A stretch of 64,000 nucleotides of DNA from Branchinecta lynchi (Eukaryota; Arthropoda; Branchiopoda; Anostraca; Branchinectidae): the NCBI GenBank assembly GCA_023053575.1, contig JAKZAP010000007.1, positions 19,617,464-19,681,463 on the forward strand, written 5' to 3'. The notes under the pieces were generated by a model. The model was given only the letters and a program-made list of their open reading frames with translations, searched no databases and was not told the DNA's origin. The position numbers and the translations under genes were made by a program. Below, in pieces: positions 12,030-21,496 of this stretch (position 1 is the first letter of the stretch; every line of letters starts with the position of its first letter).

Positions 12030-13535
12030 GCTCAAGTGCCATATACAGATCACTTTTCGGTCTGTTGGTCAATCGGTCTGTCGGTTCACTGTTTTCGAGT
12101 TAGGGTACTTCCAGAAAGTTAGGACGATGAAACTTGGCAGGCATATAAGGGACCCAACCAAACTAACTTGGAAATAGTCACTTCCCCAATCCGACCACCG
12201 AAGGGGGAATGGAGGGATGCAGAATCCGGAATGTTGAGGCATCTATAACTTTTGAACGGGTTATAGGATCTTAATGAAACTGTACATTAACAGTTTCGTG
12301 TCTCAGATCTCCCACTTCGAGTCCTGAACGGATCCGATAAATGTGGGGGGGGGGGGGGAGTCGGAGGGGAGAACCGGAAATATTGTGACACGATTAGACT
12401 GGAGTAATTGGGATGAAACTTGGTGGGAAGAACAAGCACATGCCCTAGATACATCAGCGACGGAACCGGGCCGTATTCGGACCCTGGGGGGGGGGGGGGG
12501 GCTAAGACGATGAAAATTGGCTTGACCATTTGAGGCTTGAGATGATTGGCTTAAAATAGTCAGTTTCCTAATCTGACCATCGTGGGGAGGGGGGGGGGGG
12601 GGTAGTGGAGAATCCGGAGTCTTGAGGCATGTATAACTTTCCAAGGGGTGATCGGATCTGATTGAAACTTGATATTTGGAAAAGCCTCGTATCTCAAATT
12701 TCCGAGATCAGTTCCGACCAGATCCCATGAATGTGGGGTGGGGATGGTTGGAGGGGAGAACCGGCAATCTTGTGACACCCTTTGAGTGGAGCGATGAAAT
12801 TTGGCGGGAAGAGCAAGCACAAGTACCGGACCAGATTCGGGCACCTTTGGGGGAGTTGTAGGGGGTGTGGGTCCGAAATTCCGGTCACCGCGAGTTAAGG
12901 TACTTCCAGATCCGCAAGGACGATGAAACTCGACTTTGAACATCAGAGACTTAAAAAGATTGGCTTAGAAATTGTCATTTCTCAGATTCCACCATCCCTT
13001 GAAGTACTATTAAAGCAAAATGTACTTTTTCGTGATCCCCATTAGCCCATGATCGTTTATGCCTCAAGGATTATGCTAATAAATGAATTTTTAGCACCCT
13101 TAAATTACATATCTTACCGAAAAGTAAAAAAAAACACTTTTGACCAAAAGATATAATTATACTCGTGATCCCCAAGGGCCCATGATCCGTTTTGCCTCAA
13201 GGGTTTTGTGATTTCCTTAAAGTAAAAACGAATTATTTTGAGCAAAATACATATTTTCATGATTTCGATGAGCTTATCATCATTTGTGCAAGAGTGTTCG
13301 TTACGGATGAATGTTCTAGCGCCCTTAAAGTGAGCATCATCTCAGCCAAATGCGTAAATAGAATAGTTTTTAAGAACGATCCATTCTCACGATTTCAAAG
13401 GACCCATGATCATTCTTATCTCAAGGGGTTTGCTTACAAATGAACACAACTAACGCACGAATTGGCAAATTCCTATTTTCATCCTCTGATACAGCTTTGC
13501 AAGTGCCATATGAGCTTCTAGCTCTTGTCTAGCTT
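12030..13535 (+). repeat. Family A repeat copy, plus orientation
   Basis: It starts near 'caagtgccatata' followed by GTCGGTCTGT-type sequence and runs through the 'gatgaaacttggcaggcatat' module and others. G runs of 10 or more lie near 12341, 12484 and 12588. The 3' part (12960-13450) has sub-repeats with 'cccatgatc', 'gcctcaag' and 'gcgcccttaaagtg'. It ends at 'caagtgccatatgagcttct' plus AGCTCTTGT near 13530. It is non-coding. Confidence 0.85.
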
Positions 13536-13802
13536 ATAAAGTCATTATTGTTGACTATACATGTTTATAAATGGTAATGGTGATAGGGATAGGAGAGGAA
13601 TTTCTGTGAGATTGCTGCAGTAAGAAGCCTTTTCAGAAAACTCACGTTTTTTCAAACGCGGAGGTCAGACGTTTGCATCGGTCATTGATTTTCATCGTCT
13701 CTTAACTAATGTATCGCGCAGAAGACTATCCAAATCAGAAGAAGGAAGCTTGTTTTTCATCGGATATTATTATGTCTCACGTGTACTTCTGGCACGAATT
13801 CC

Positions 13803-14000
13803 CGATGAAACGTTATGTAGCTGCAACCCTTCAGCATGCAACGCTGCCGGCTCTTTGAACCAGTTTTCCGATGAAACGTTATGTAGCTGCAACCCTTCAG
13901 CATGCAACGCTGCCGGCCCTTTGAACCAGTTTCGCGATGAAACGTTATGTAGCTGCAACCCTTCAGGATGCAACGCTGCCGGCCCTTTGAACCAGTTTTC
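13803..14000 (+). repeat. Three tandem 66-bp units
   Basis: Three near-identical 66-bp copies start near 13803, 13869 and 13935, each with 'gatgaaacgttatgtagctg' and 'atgcaacgctgccgg'. Because 66 is a multiple of three, they lie in an open frame (13750-14022) whose product would be a 22-residue cysteine-containing repeat (CSCNPSACNAAG). No homology supports a real protein. Confidence 0.85.
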
Positions 14001-14128
14001 TAAGAAACGCTTTTGCAAATAGAAACGCTTTCTCCTGCAACATATTCTTTTGCGGTACGTTTTCTCTTGAAACGGATTCGCTAAAACGGTTTATAGGAGA
14101 AACGCTTTACTAGAAAACTGGCAAATTC

Positions 14129-14163
14129 TGAAAACTGGTTCATAGGGCCGGCAGCGTTGCATA
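14129..14163 (-). repeat. Inverted copy of part of the 66-bp unit
   Basis: The reverse complement of this stretch matches the 'atgcaacgctgccggccct' to 'gaaccagttttc' part of the 66-bp unit upstream. The array and this copy therefore form a foldback about 400 bp across. Confidence 0.75.
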
Positions 14164-14269
14164 TATAAGAAACCTTGCGTTTTACTTTAGAGTGTGTCTG
14201 CAAGAATCACTCTGGTAAGTTGTGTACCGGAGTTTTACTGATAAGCTGTGAGTCTATATTTACCCGGTA

Positions 14270-14475
14270 AGCATCAAAGTTCCGATAGATTCCCTGACTA
14301 AAATTTTTTTAGATTCCATGGAGCAACATGCGGTAGATTCCCTGATCCAGCCTCCAGTAAATTCCCCGAAACAAGTTCCGGTAGGTTCTTTGAGCAAGAT
14401 TTCGGTAGATTCCCTCAGTAAAATTCCGGTAGGTTCCCTGAGCAATAATCCGGTAAATTCCCTAAAAATCATCAA
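14270..14475 (+). repeat. Degenerate 24-bp tandem repeat, about 8-9 units
   Basis: Units resemble 'ccggtagattccctgagcaa' with 4 further bases. The 24-bp period keeps both strands open; on the minus strand it would read as an 8-residue repeat (FTGLLLRE, PTGILLRE). It is followed by a run of G residues at about 14520-14534. Coding is not supported. Confidence 0.8.
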
Positions 14476-14534
14476 TTTCAGTTGAATTTTACAAATTATG
14501 ACTGGCCCACGGACCTTCTGGGGGGGGGGGGGGG

Positions 14535-15319
14535 AGCACTTCCCCCTTGGCATGTTTAGTACTTTCTTTATTTAAAGTGTAAAGTGGGTCATAAGTAAAT
14601 TATTATTGTTAAATGACTAATTATGTAAATAAAAGAAGAGCTATTCCGTAACTTACGAGTAGACACACCTGCCCCACAAACCCGACATATCGCTGAAATA
14701 ACGTCTTTGCTGACGTATCCGTTTAGTGCTATCTGGCATGATTCGCTGTCAGCTTGGGCGGAGGAATGCTTAGTATTGTCGTCGCTTACCATTCCTGGTT
14801 GGTTTTACAGTTTTGAATTCCTGTCACTGCTCTGTGTTCCGGTAAGCAGAGAGTTATTCTCAGCCGTATCTCCCCGGGTCGCCAAAACTGGAAATTGCTT
14901 GCTTGTTAAGCATTATATCCGCTGTATGCAATTTTCGTAGCCTGGGACTGTCAGATAGGCTTGATTTATCAAAATGGGGAAAATAGCTTGGTTAGCCGGC
15001 TGTCACGGGCCGAATGCTGAGTTCCGAAAGGAGAAAGTAAGGGGGGCGATGAATGGAACGGTTTTATTTCGCATAAATTATAATTTCCTTTCTTAGATTC
15101 AGGACGTGATTTGAAGAAATAGTTTAGCTAAGGGCAATTTAGCTTGCATTTTGTAATTTTACAATGTTTTTGAAGGCTGTTTCAGTGGACGGCGGACGAA
15201 ATAAAAAAAATTGTATAAATTAGTTACCATTCTCAGATTCAGGGCATGGTGTTCGTGAATGAGTTGAGCCCAGCTCTTGCCACAGTATCCTGATCTTGTA
15301 CAGACTTGTAAACTGTTCA
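14535..15319. other. No gene seen
   Basis: No gene is supported. Words such as 'gctgacgtatcc' and 'gattcgctgtcagcttggg' near 14710-14757 recur near 50811-50830 and 62080. They probably mark fragments of one dispersed repeat. Confidence 0.4.
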
Positions 15320-15650
15320 GCTAGGGTATGTGCTCTTGCTAACTGTCAAATTTCATCCGAATCGCGGCAATAATTCGAGAGCTATCCATGTTACCAAGTT
15401 TCCGGAACCCCCTTTATCCCACAGTGCCTGTATCCGATCCGAATTTATAAGTGATGCCGACTTGGTCTTATGCTTGTCCCTCCTGCCAGATCCTGTCCCT
15501 ATCCGTTTCGTTCGAAGGGTGCCACAATATTCCTGGCACCCCCTCGAACGGTCTAACAGTTACTGGATCCAGTCCGGACCTTAAATAGAGTATCTGGGAA
15601 TAGTTGAGTTGTCCGTACTGAGCAATTGTTTATTTACCACTGGACCGACA
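15320..15650 (-). repeat. Degenerate family A fragment, inverted
   Basis: It has weak but repeated family A features in reverse orientation: 'ccaagtttccggaaccccc', 'cccacagtgcc', 'aaatttcatccgaatcg', and a terminal GACCGACATACAGACCG run. Confidence 0.55.
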
Positions 15651-15655
15651 TACAG

Positions 15656-15805
15656 ACCGAATGACCGAAGGAAAGCGGCTAGATTTAGGTTCAATTAATT
15701 TTATTAAAGAAAAGTGACGATATTGTTCAGACCGAATGACCGAAGGAAAAGCGGCTAGATTCAGGTTCAATTAATTTTATTCATAAAAAAGTGACGCTAT
15801 TCTTC
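15656..15805 (+). repeat. Tandem duplication, 74-bp unit
   Basis: Two adjacent copies begin 'accgaatgaccgaagg' (near 15657 and 15731) and share 'ggttcaattaattttatt' and 'aaaagtgacg'. It is a simple tandem duplication. Confidence 0.8.
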
Positions 15806-16699
15806 AATGTTCAGCAACAAATATAGCCGTTAAACCTGACCAGCTGCATAGAAAGTTGTTGGTTGCGTTGTTTTCTCCGCATCATAGTCTTGTCCGTTTG
15901 TTGAGGTGTAATTTGTATTCTAGTTTAAGTTGTATTCTTTCCTTTCTTTGTGTACTCAACTATTTCATTTCGTAGAAGTGGGCAAGTAAAAAGATTCATT
16001 CATCCATTCGTATTATGTATACGTTTTCAAGGACAATAGAGCAGAAAAATTCAGGTTCAGGTTCTTTGAATTTAAAACAAATGATAACAATATAAAACAA
16101 ATGATAACAATATAAATCGATTACTGGGTGCCGGCAGGGATACAGGTTTGTATAAGGTTTGAAGCCAAGCTGACCATTCATTTCAGATAAAATAGAAAAC
16201 GAGATCTTCGGGGTTCTGAGTTCTGTGGAAGGTTTTATTCAAAGTGGTGAAACATATTATGGATTTGGAGAGCTTCTGTGATTTCCCAGACGGATGTTAA
16301 TTGTAAATATACACAGATTTCAGAATTGTCAATAATCACAGATTTGTGCATATACACTTTGAACACGCACATTTTATCTTTTGTTATTTTACTTTTTCCT
16401 GCATGTCGTTCAGTCCGCATCGTTCTTCTGGTTTTAGGGCACTTCCCCTTCGGTCAAGTGCCATATTAAAGTTGCGTTTTTTTTTATGTAGTTTCGCTTA
16501 AAAGCCATTTTATTTGTCCGTTCCATTTGCTGTAGTTTCGAACCTGAAACTACGGAGCTCAAACTATAAACTACATCGCCGACGTAGTTTGGTGTAGTTT
16601 GACTTTTCGGAAAAAAGAACTCAATAAAACGCAAGTAAGACAAAGCAAGAGCCAAACTACAAACTTTGACGAAACAAAAGTGAATCCAATAAAACGCAA

Positions 16700-18388
16700 C
16701 TTAAGATCGTAATTTCTGTCTGTCCGTTGGTCTGTCGGTCCGGGTTTTGCTAGTTCGGGCACTTCAACATAAGCTAGGACGATGAAACTTGGCAGGCATA
16801 TCACGGACCCCAAATGATTAAGTTGGAAATAGTCACTTCCCCGATCCGAGTATCGTGGGGGGAGTGGTGGGAGGGGGAATCCGGAATCTTGCGGTATTTA
16901 TAACTCTTGAACGCGAGATCGGATCTTAATAAAACTTGGTATCTGGAAAGACCTCGGGTCTCAGACGATCCACGTAAAATGCGGACCAGATTCGGTGACT
17001 TCGAGGGGGGTTGGAGAGGGGAACCAAAAATCTTGGGAAACGCTTAGAGTGGAGGAATCAGGATAAAACTTGGTGGGAATAGCAATTACAAGTCCTAGAT
17101 ACGTCACTGACATAACCGGACCGGATTCGGACACTATGGGGGGAGTTAGGGGGGGGGGGGTCCGGATTTCCGATTATCCGTGAGTTCGGTACTTTCTGAT
17201 GTACTAGAACGATGCAAGTGGGCTGGCATATCAGGGACTTGAAAAAATAGAATTGACAATAGTCGTTTACATTATCCGATCATTTTGGGGAGTGGAGAGA
17301 GGGGGAATCCGGAATCTTGAGGTATTTATAACTGTAGAACGGGTGATCGGATCTTAATGAAACTTGGTATTTGGAAAGACAGTCTCAGACGATCCATATA
17401 AAATCTGGACCGGATCCGGTGACTTCGAGGGGGGGGAACTGGAGAGGGGAACCGGAAATTTTGAGTAATGCTTAGAGTGGAGGAATCAGGATGAAAGTTG
17501 GGGGGGGGGGAAAGCAAGCAAAAGTCCTAGATTGATCATAGACATAACCGGACCGCATTCAGACACTATGGGGGAAGTGGGGGGGGGGGGTCCGGATTTC
17601 CGATTATCCGTGAGTTCGGTACTTACTAACGTACTACGACGATGCAATTGGTCTTGTATATTAGGGACTCGAACAAATTGACTTGACAATAGTCGTTTAC
17701 ATGATCCCAACATCGGGGGGGGGGGGGGGAATGAAGGGATGGTGAATCCGGAATCGTGTGCCATTCATAAATGTCGAACTGGCGATTGGATTCGAATGAA
17801 ACTTGGCAAGTGGAAAGAGGTGTCGTCTCAGATGTTTCATGTCAAGCCCGGACCGGAGCCGATACTTATGGGGGATGGGGAGTTGAAGGGGGACAGCGGA
17901 ATATTCGTGAAACGCCTAGTGCCAAGTGATCGGGATGGAATTTGGTGGGAAGAACAAGCCTAAGCCCTAAATAGTTTCGTGACAGAATCATATCGGGGCT
18001 CTTTAGGGGAGTCGGAGTGGTTTCTGGGAATTCCGGTGATCGCAAGCTAGGGTACTTCTAGATGTGCTAAGGACGATGAAACTAGGCAGGCATATTAGCG
18101 ACCCGACTAAATAGACTTAAATACCTGACACAATGCCTTAGGAAAATTTATGTTCCTGGCTCCGGCCATTTTGGGGGGAGTTAAGGGAAGGAGAGTCCGG
18201 AAATTACTGGCTTACGTAGTTTGCGAACGGGTGGTCCGATTCGAGTGAAACTTTATGAGTGATAAGAACTATAATGGAGCGGTATATGAGGAGGATCAGG
18301 CGGAAACCGAGAATTTGCAGATATGCTCCGATTCGAGTCAAGCTTGAAGGACAAGAAGAGAAGAAGTTAGAGATGCGAAGTTTATGTG
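16700..18388 (+). repeat. Family A repeat, left part interrupted by Polinton
   Basis: Four successive 'gacgatg..' start modules at about 16780, 17210, 17640 and 18072 show a period of about 430 bp. Each unit holds three related sub-modules (cggcaggcata, tggtatttgg, tggtgggaa types). G runs occur near 17149, 17505, 17578 and 17716. The copy is cut at 18388 by the Polinton and continues from 31919, where it ends in the same AGTGCCATATGAGCTCGTAG boundary seen at 46266. Confidence 0.85.
18383..18388 (+). repeat. Polinton target-site duplication, left
   Basis: TATGTG directly precedes the AG that opens the left inverted repeat. The identical hexamer follows the CT closing the right repeat. Six bp is the expected duplication for Polinton/Maverick integrases. 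Confidence 0.95.
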
Positions 18389-18973
18389 AGTAGTTATATA
18401 AACCGGGTTCTGGCTCACCCTCCCCCCAATTTCAAAACCCCATTTTAACATCAATTTCTTAAATTTTAACATCCTTTTTACCAAATTATCCCCCTTTTTA
18501 AGAACATTTTTATTTTCTTACTTCCAAAATAAAGGATACAAGAAATGAGAATATTACCCTTTACTACATATAAAATACTACAATATACTACTACTTCTTT
18601 TTTTTTACATTTTTCATTTTTTATTCAAATATTACTGAGTAAACAGTTCTAAATCCACATATGTTTCTTTGTTCTTGTTTTCGCGTACAATAGGCTGCAA
18701 AACTAGATTTTTCTTTAAAAGTAATTCGTTAGCAATGGCATTATATTTCTGTGTTATAAACAAATCACAGGGTTTGTCATTATGATTAATAACTACAACC
18801 AACTTATCACCATATTTTGTCTTAGCAATTCTCATTTTAACAATAGTATATTTCAATCCAAGAACTAGTTCTTCTTTCCTGATTGTCTCATTGTATTTAT
18901 TCATTCTGATTGTATTCAAGACTTCCTTTGTGGACTCCATTTATTAGGGGATGATTTTATTAAATAAAAATCC
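18389..18973 (+). repeat. Polinton left terminal inverted repeat
   Basis: It opens AGTAGTTATATAAACCGGGT and matches the right repeat in inverted orientation up to AAATAAAAATCC, after which the two sides diverge. It is 585 bp against 584 bp on the right. I count five substitutions inside the enclosed gene and one 1-nt difference outside it, about 99% identity. It contains a complete 102-codon gene. Confidence 0.95.
18632..18940 (-). CDS. TIR-embedded 102-residue protein, left copy
   Basis: A complete 102-residue lysine-rich protein lies wholly inside the inverted repeat and reads outward to the element end. The start is fixed by a TAATAAATG box identical to that of other genes in the element. 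Residues 24-56 alternate charged and hydrophobic positions (LVLGLKYTIVKMRIAKTKYG), followed by a CDLFI stretch. The small size and beta-rich pattern are reminiscent of OB-fold or single-strand-binding proteins, but that is only an impression and I do not recognise the family firmly. The copy differs from the right one at three residues (Y/N, E/Q, M/I). Being in both repeats, it is present twice per genome. Confidence 0.85.
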   Translation of the reverse strand: MESTKEVLNTIRMNKYNETIRKEELVLGLKYTIVKMRIAKTKYGDKLVVVINHNDKPCDLFITQKYNAIANELLLKKNLVLQPIVRENKNKETYVDLELFTQ

Positions 18974-18977
18974 AGAC

Positions 18978-20351
18978 TCACAAACTCACATACATATTTT
19001 TGTTAATAATACCTAATGTAGCTTTTCTTTCATAATATATAACACAGTAAATATTATATGGTACAGGCTGAGCGTGTTTTAATGTTAAACTTATTTCAAT
19101 ATCAGCAGTTGTTCCATTATATATACTTGATTCGTGTTTGGAAACATCGAAACAGAATAGTGGATATACTTCTTTAAATTCTTCTATACTAACAACACTA
19201 CCAGTATCAAATGCTAATTGCTTATAGCCCAAATGTATGAACCTATTGTAAAGATTTGAGTATTTACATTTCTCATCGCTAAAGTCGCATTTGAGTGGTT
19301 CTTCAGGATATTTATCCCCATTAATTCTAAGTTCTATGTCTGTTAAATTCATATGATCAAACACCATATTATTCATTAATTGATTGTTATGCTTTTCATT
19401 TTTCTGTAACATCACAACGATTTTTGTAGGACTATTTCTCTCAGACACAACTTTCCAGGTGTGCTCCTTATTCTGACTAACATCACTTTTATAACTATTA
19501 CATGCTTCCCACATCAGATTATGCTTTTTATCCTTAGCAAGATCCTTTTCTAATTCACTCATCATTTCGATACTAGGAGCTACAATAGGGATCTTCCAGG
19601 ATAAATACTCGATTACTACTTTGAAATTAGTATTTCCATTTCTTATAATCATGTTGTTATCATCATTTCTTCTTAGAAATAATTTATGCGATGCACCTCT
19701 GAAGAATCGTTTGTTTCCTTTCAGAAATCCAAACAATTCTGATAATGGTAAATACATATTTACTAATTTACTGCTCTTTGTTCTGTTATATCTTTTTTCA
19801 AATCCTTTATTATAATTATTATTATTTCTCAAACTGACTGTTCCACCCCCTGCTGCAGCCCCTGCAGCCCCTGCTACTACTGGAGTTGCAGTAAACGAAG
19901 CAATAACAGGATTAATTTCTTTTCCTTGATTATAATCCTTATACCAGAAATGATTTCTTGCTGCACTTCTAGAATAATCATCAGAGTATTCAATCAACTT
20001 TGTAACGGTAGTTGTAATACCAACATGATTAATTTTTTCAACCGATTCATCGTTTATTACATACTCAGCGGTACTGAATAAATTAAATCCATTATTCGTT
20101 AAAGTAGCAACATCGGTTGCAGCTATAGGAGTCCCATCTTCGTTTACTATTCTTACACTGACATCAAGATAACTTTCACTTGGATAAAACCAGGAATCTA
20201 ATTTCTTTGTTACGAATTCAAACTCTGATTTATTAGATACATTCACATCTGTTTCTCGAATTTCTTTAAATTCATATTTAACCACTGTATCATCCACAAG
20301 CGGTTCGTCAAATATGTTCCATTGCGGACTGATAACTTTATTTACTGCCAT
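18978..20351 (-). CDS. MCP: Major capsid protein, double jelly-roll
   Basis: This 457-residue protein has the length and features of Polinton/adintovirus hexon-type major capsid proteins, which form the trimeric capsomers of an icosahedral shell. Supporting signs are an N-terminal strand-rich region (residues 25-120), the segment YLSWKIPIVAPS at about 249-260 where the second jelly roll begins, the FDVSK element near 400, and a hydrophobic C-terminus (YNIYCVIYYER). Residues 156-171 are an unusual Gly/Ala-rich loop (AGAAGAAAGGG) followed by an Asn run, probably an exposed or flexible insertion. The ATG follows TATATAAATG, 30 nt after the preceding stop. The assignment rests on motif memory plus its neighbours (penton, ATPase, protease) and is confident. 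Confidence 0.9.
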   Translation of the reverse strand: MAVNKVISPQWNIFDEPLVDDTVVKYEFKEIRETDVNVSNKSEFEFVTKKLDSWFYPSESYLDVSVRIVNEDGTPIAATDVATLTNNGFNLFSTAEYVINDESVEKINHVGITTTVTKLIEYSDDYSRSAARNHFWYKDYNQGKEINPVIASFTATPVVAGAAGAAAGGGTVSLRNNNNYNKGFEKRYNRTKSSKLVNMYLPLSELFGFLKGNKRFFRGASHKLFLRRNDDNNMIIRNGNTNFKVVIEYLSWKIPIVAPSIEMMSELEKDLAKDKKHNLMWEACNSYKSDVSQNKEHTWKVVSERNSPTKIVVMLQKNEKHNNQLMNNMVFDHMNLTDIELRINGDKYPEEPLKCDFSDEKCKYSNLYNRFIHLGYKQLAFDTGSVVSIEEFKEVYPLFCFDVSKHESSIYNGTTADIEISLTLKHAQPVPYNIYCVIYYERKATLGIINKNMYVSL

Positions 20352-20358
20352 TTATATA
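20349..20358 (-). promoter_or_regulatory. TAAATG start box (example; found at most genes)
   Basis: TATATAAATG overlaps the MCP start codon. The same arrangement, T-A-(T/A)-(T/A)-A-A-A-T-G with the ATG as start codon, occurs at 18940, 20738, 21493, 22327, 23402, 24339, 24993, 25687 and 30075 (minus strand; polymerase has ATTAAATG) and at 30376 and 31368 (plus strand). An AT-rich stretch of about 20-30 nt precedes each. It could be a late-promoter or initiator element and resembles the TAAATG late motif of poxvirus-type transcription, or it could be a compact TATA/start-context signal. Confidence 0.6.
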
Positions 20359-20381
20359 TGAAAGAAATTATTAAATAAAAC

Positions 20382-20738
20382 TTATTTCAGAATCTTTAAT
20401 CCATTTCCAGTCATTAACGTTTTGATCAAGTCCTGACTTCTTTGATTTAAAATCCTTTTATTTGTACCGATAAGATCCTTCATCGATTTTTTGTTTCCAA
20501 TTACATCAATGAGTTCCTTCTTGTTTACATCGATCAGATCTTTCCCATATTCTATTGCTCTGTTTTTCAACAACTCAAATCTCGGTTTAATAATATTATT
20601 ATACATTGACATAGCCCCATCTTTTATTTGTTTTGCTGACGTTTGAAATAACTGGGAATTAACAATGTTTTTGAATACACTACCGATTCCACTTCCATAC
20701 TGCCTTTTATAAAGTAATCGCTTATTATTAATCAACAT
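20382..20738 (-). CDS. Small pVI-like virion protein with two adenain-type sites
   Basis: The 118-residue basic protein starts at TATAAATG. Near its N-terminus is QYGSG (residues 13-17) and near its C-terminus MTGNG (109-113); both fit the adenovirus-type protease pattern (M/I/L/N/Q)-X-G-X|G. Cleavage would leave residues 17-112 and release a short C-terminal peptide. Directly after the first site lies an amphipathic-looking segment (GIGSVFKNIVNSQLF). In adenoviruses protein VI has this layout and is membrane-active. It lies between the capsid genes. The cleavage sites are seen in the sequence; the VI-like role is inferred. Confidence 0.75.
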   Translation of the reverse strand: MLINNKRLLYKRQYGSGIGSVFKNIVNSQLFQTSAKQIKDGAMSMYNNIIKPRFELLKNRAIEYGKDLIDVNKKELIDVIGNKKSMKDLIGTNKRILNQRSQDLIKTLMTGNGLKILK

Positions 20739-20770
20739 TTATAGGTAAATAATTTTATTTCACTAATCCT

Positions 20771-21493
20771 TTAAGCTTTTCTTAAATGCAGCACGTATCC
20801 AACGTTATCACCATTCAAATCGATAGGTCTTCCCAACTGATCAGTAATTGTCATTCTCAAGGAGTAAATAAAGTCTTTTGTATTAATAGGAAGGTAGATT
20901 AATTGTCTAGGATTCTCAACAATTTGACAACCCGGTTCTCTATTAGGAACAAATGTCCAAATGACATCTGATTTACTTTTGTTTACGATAGAACTGTTTA
21001 CGAGAGAGCAGTGAATTTGAATTTTATCAACGCTTCTTGTTATATTAGGAAGCTTTGTACCTTCATTGATTTTCTTAGATATCTCACTATCCTTCTCAAA
21101 TCCTAAAATCTGACACAAGTCACTATTAAATCTAAACACATATTTTTCTTGTAATAGTATGACAAATCTCATAGATGCTGGATTGGATGAAATTACAATA
21201 GGACATTTATCTTTTGGGGTATCAAAATACTGACACAAAAAATAATTCAAACAATCATCGTTATACATCCCATTAGGAATAGTAACATTCATCCATTCTG
21301 TTGCATTATTATCTTCATCTTTCCTGTATTGAAATGTATTATTTCCAAATTTATCACTTATATTATGCCATGAATACCACAAAGTACACTGATTCAAACC
21401 TATTTCATAACCCCAATTACGATTCAATTCGATTGGTTGACTAAATGTTATATCAATGATACTTTCATTACCTTCAATGTTTAACAACACCAT
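20771..21493 (-). CDS. Minor capsid (penton-like) protein, single jelly-roll
   Basis: The 240-residue protein matches the Polinton/adintovirus penton pattern. It has YEIGLNQCTLWYSWHNIS near residues 29-46, an IPNGMY turn at 72-77 preceding a helix, a LGF element near 129 and a C-terminal strand set with TDQLGRPIDLNGDNVGYVLHL (about 217-237). Such proteins occupy the five-fold vertices of the capsid. It starts at CTAATAAATG and lies only 3 nt downstream of the 276-residue gene's start codon region on the coordinate axis. Between MCP and the other virion genes, its role as vertex protein is well supported. Confidence 0.88.
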   Translation of the reverse strand: MVLLNIEGNESIIDITFSQPIELNRNWGYEIGLNQCTLWYSWHNISDKFGNNTFQYRKDEDNNATEWMNVTIPNGMYNDDCLNYFLCQYFDTPKDKCPIVISSNPASMRFVILLQEKYVFRFNSDLCQILGFEKDSEISKKINEGTKLPNITRSVDKIQIHCSLVNSSIVNKSKSDVIWTFVPNREPGCQIVENPRQLIYLPINTKDFIYSLRMTITDQLGRPIDLNGDNVGYVLHLRKA

Positions 21494-21496
21494 TTA

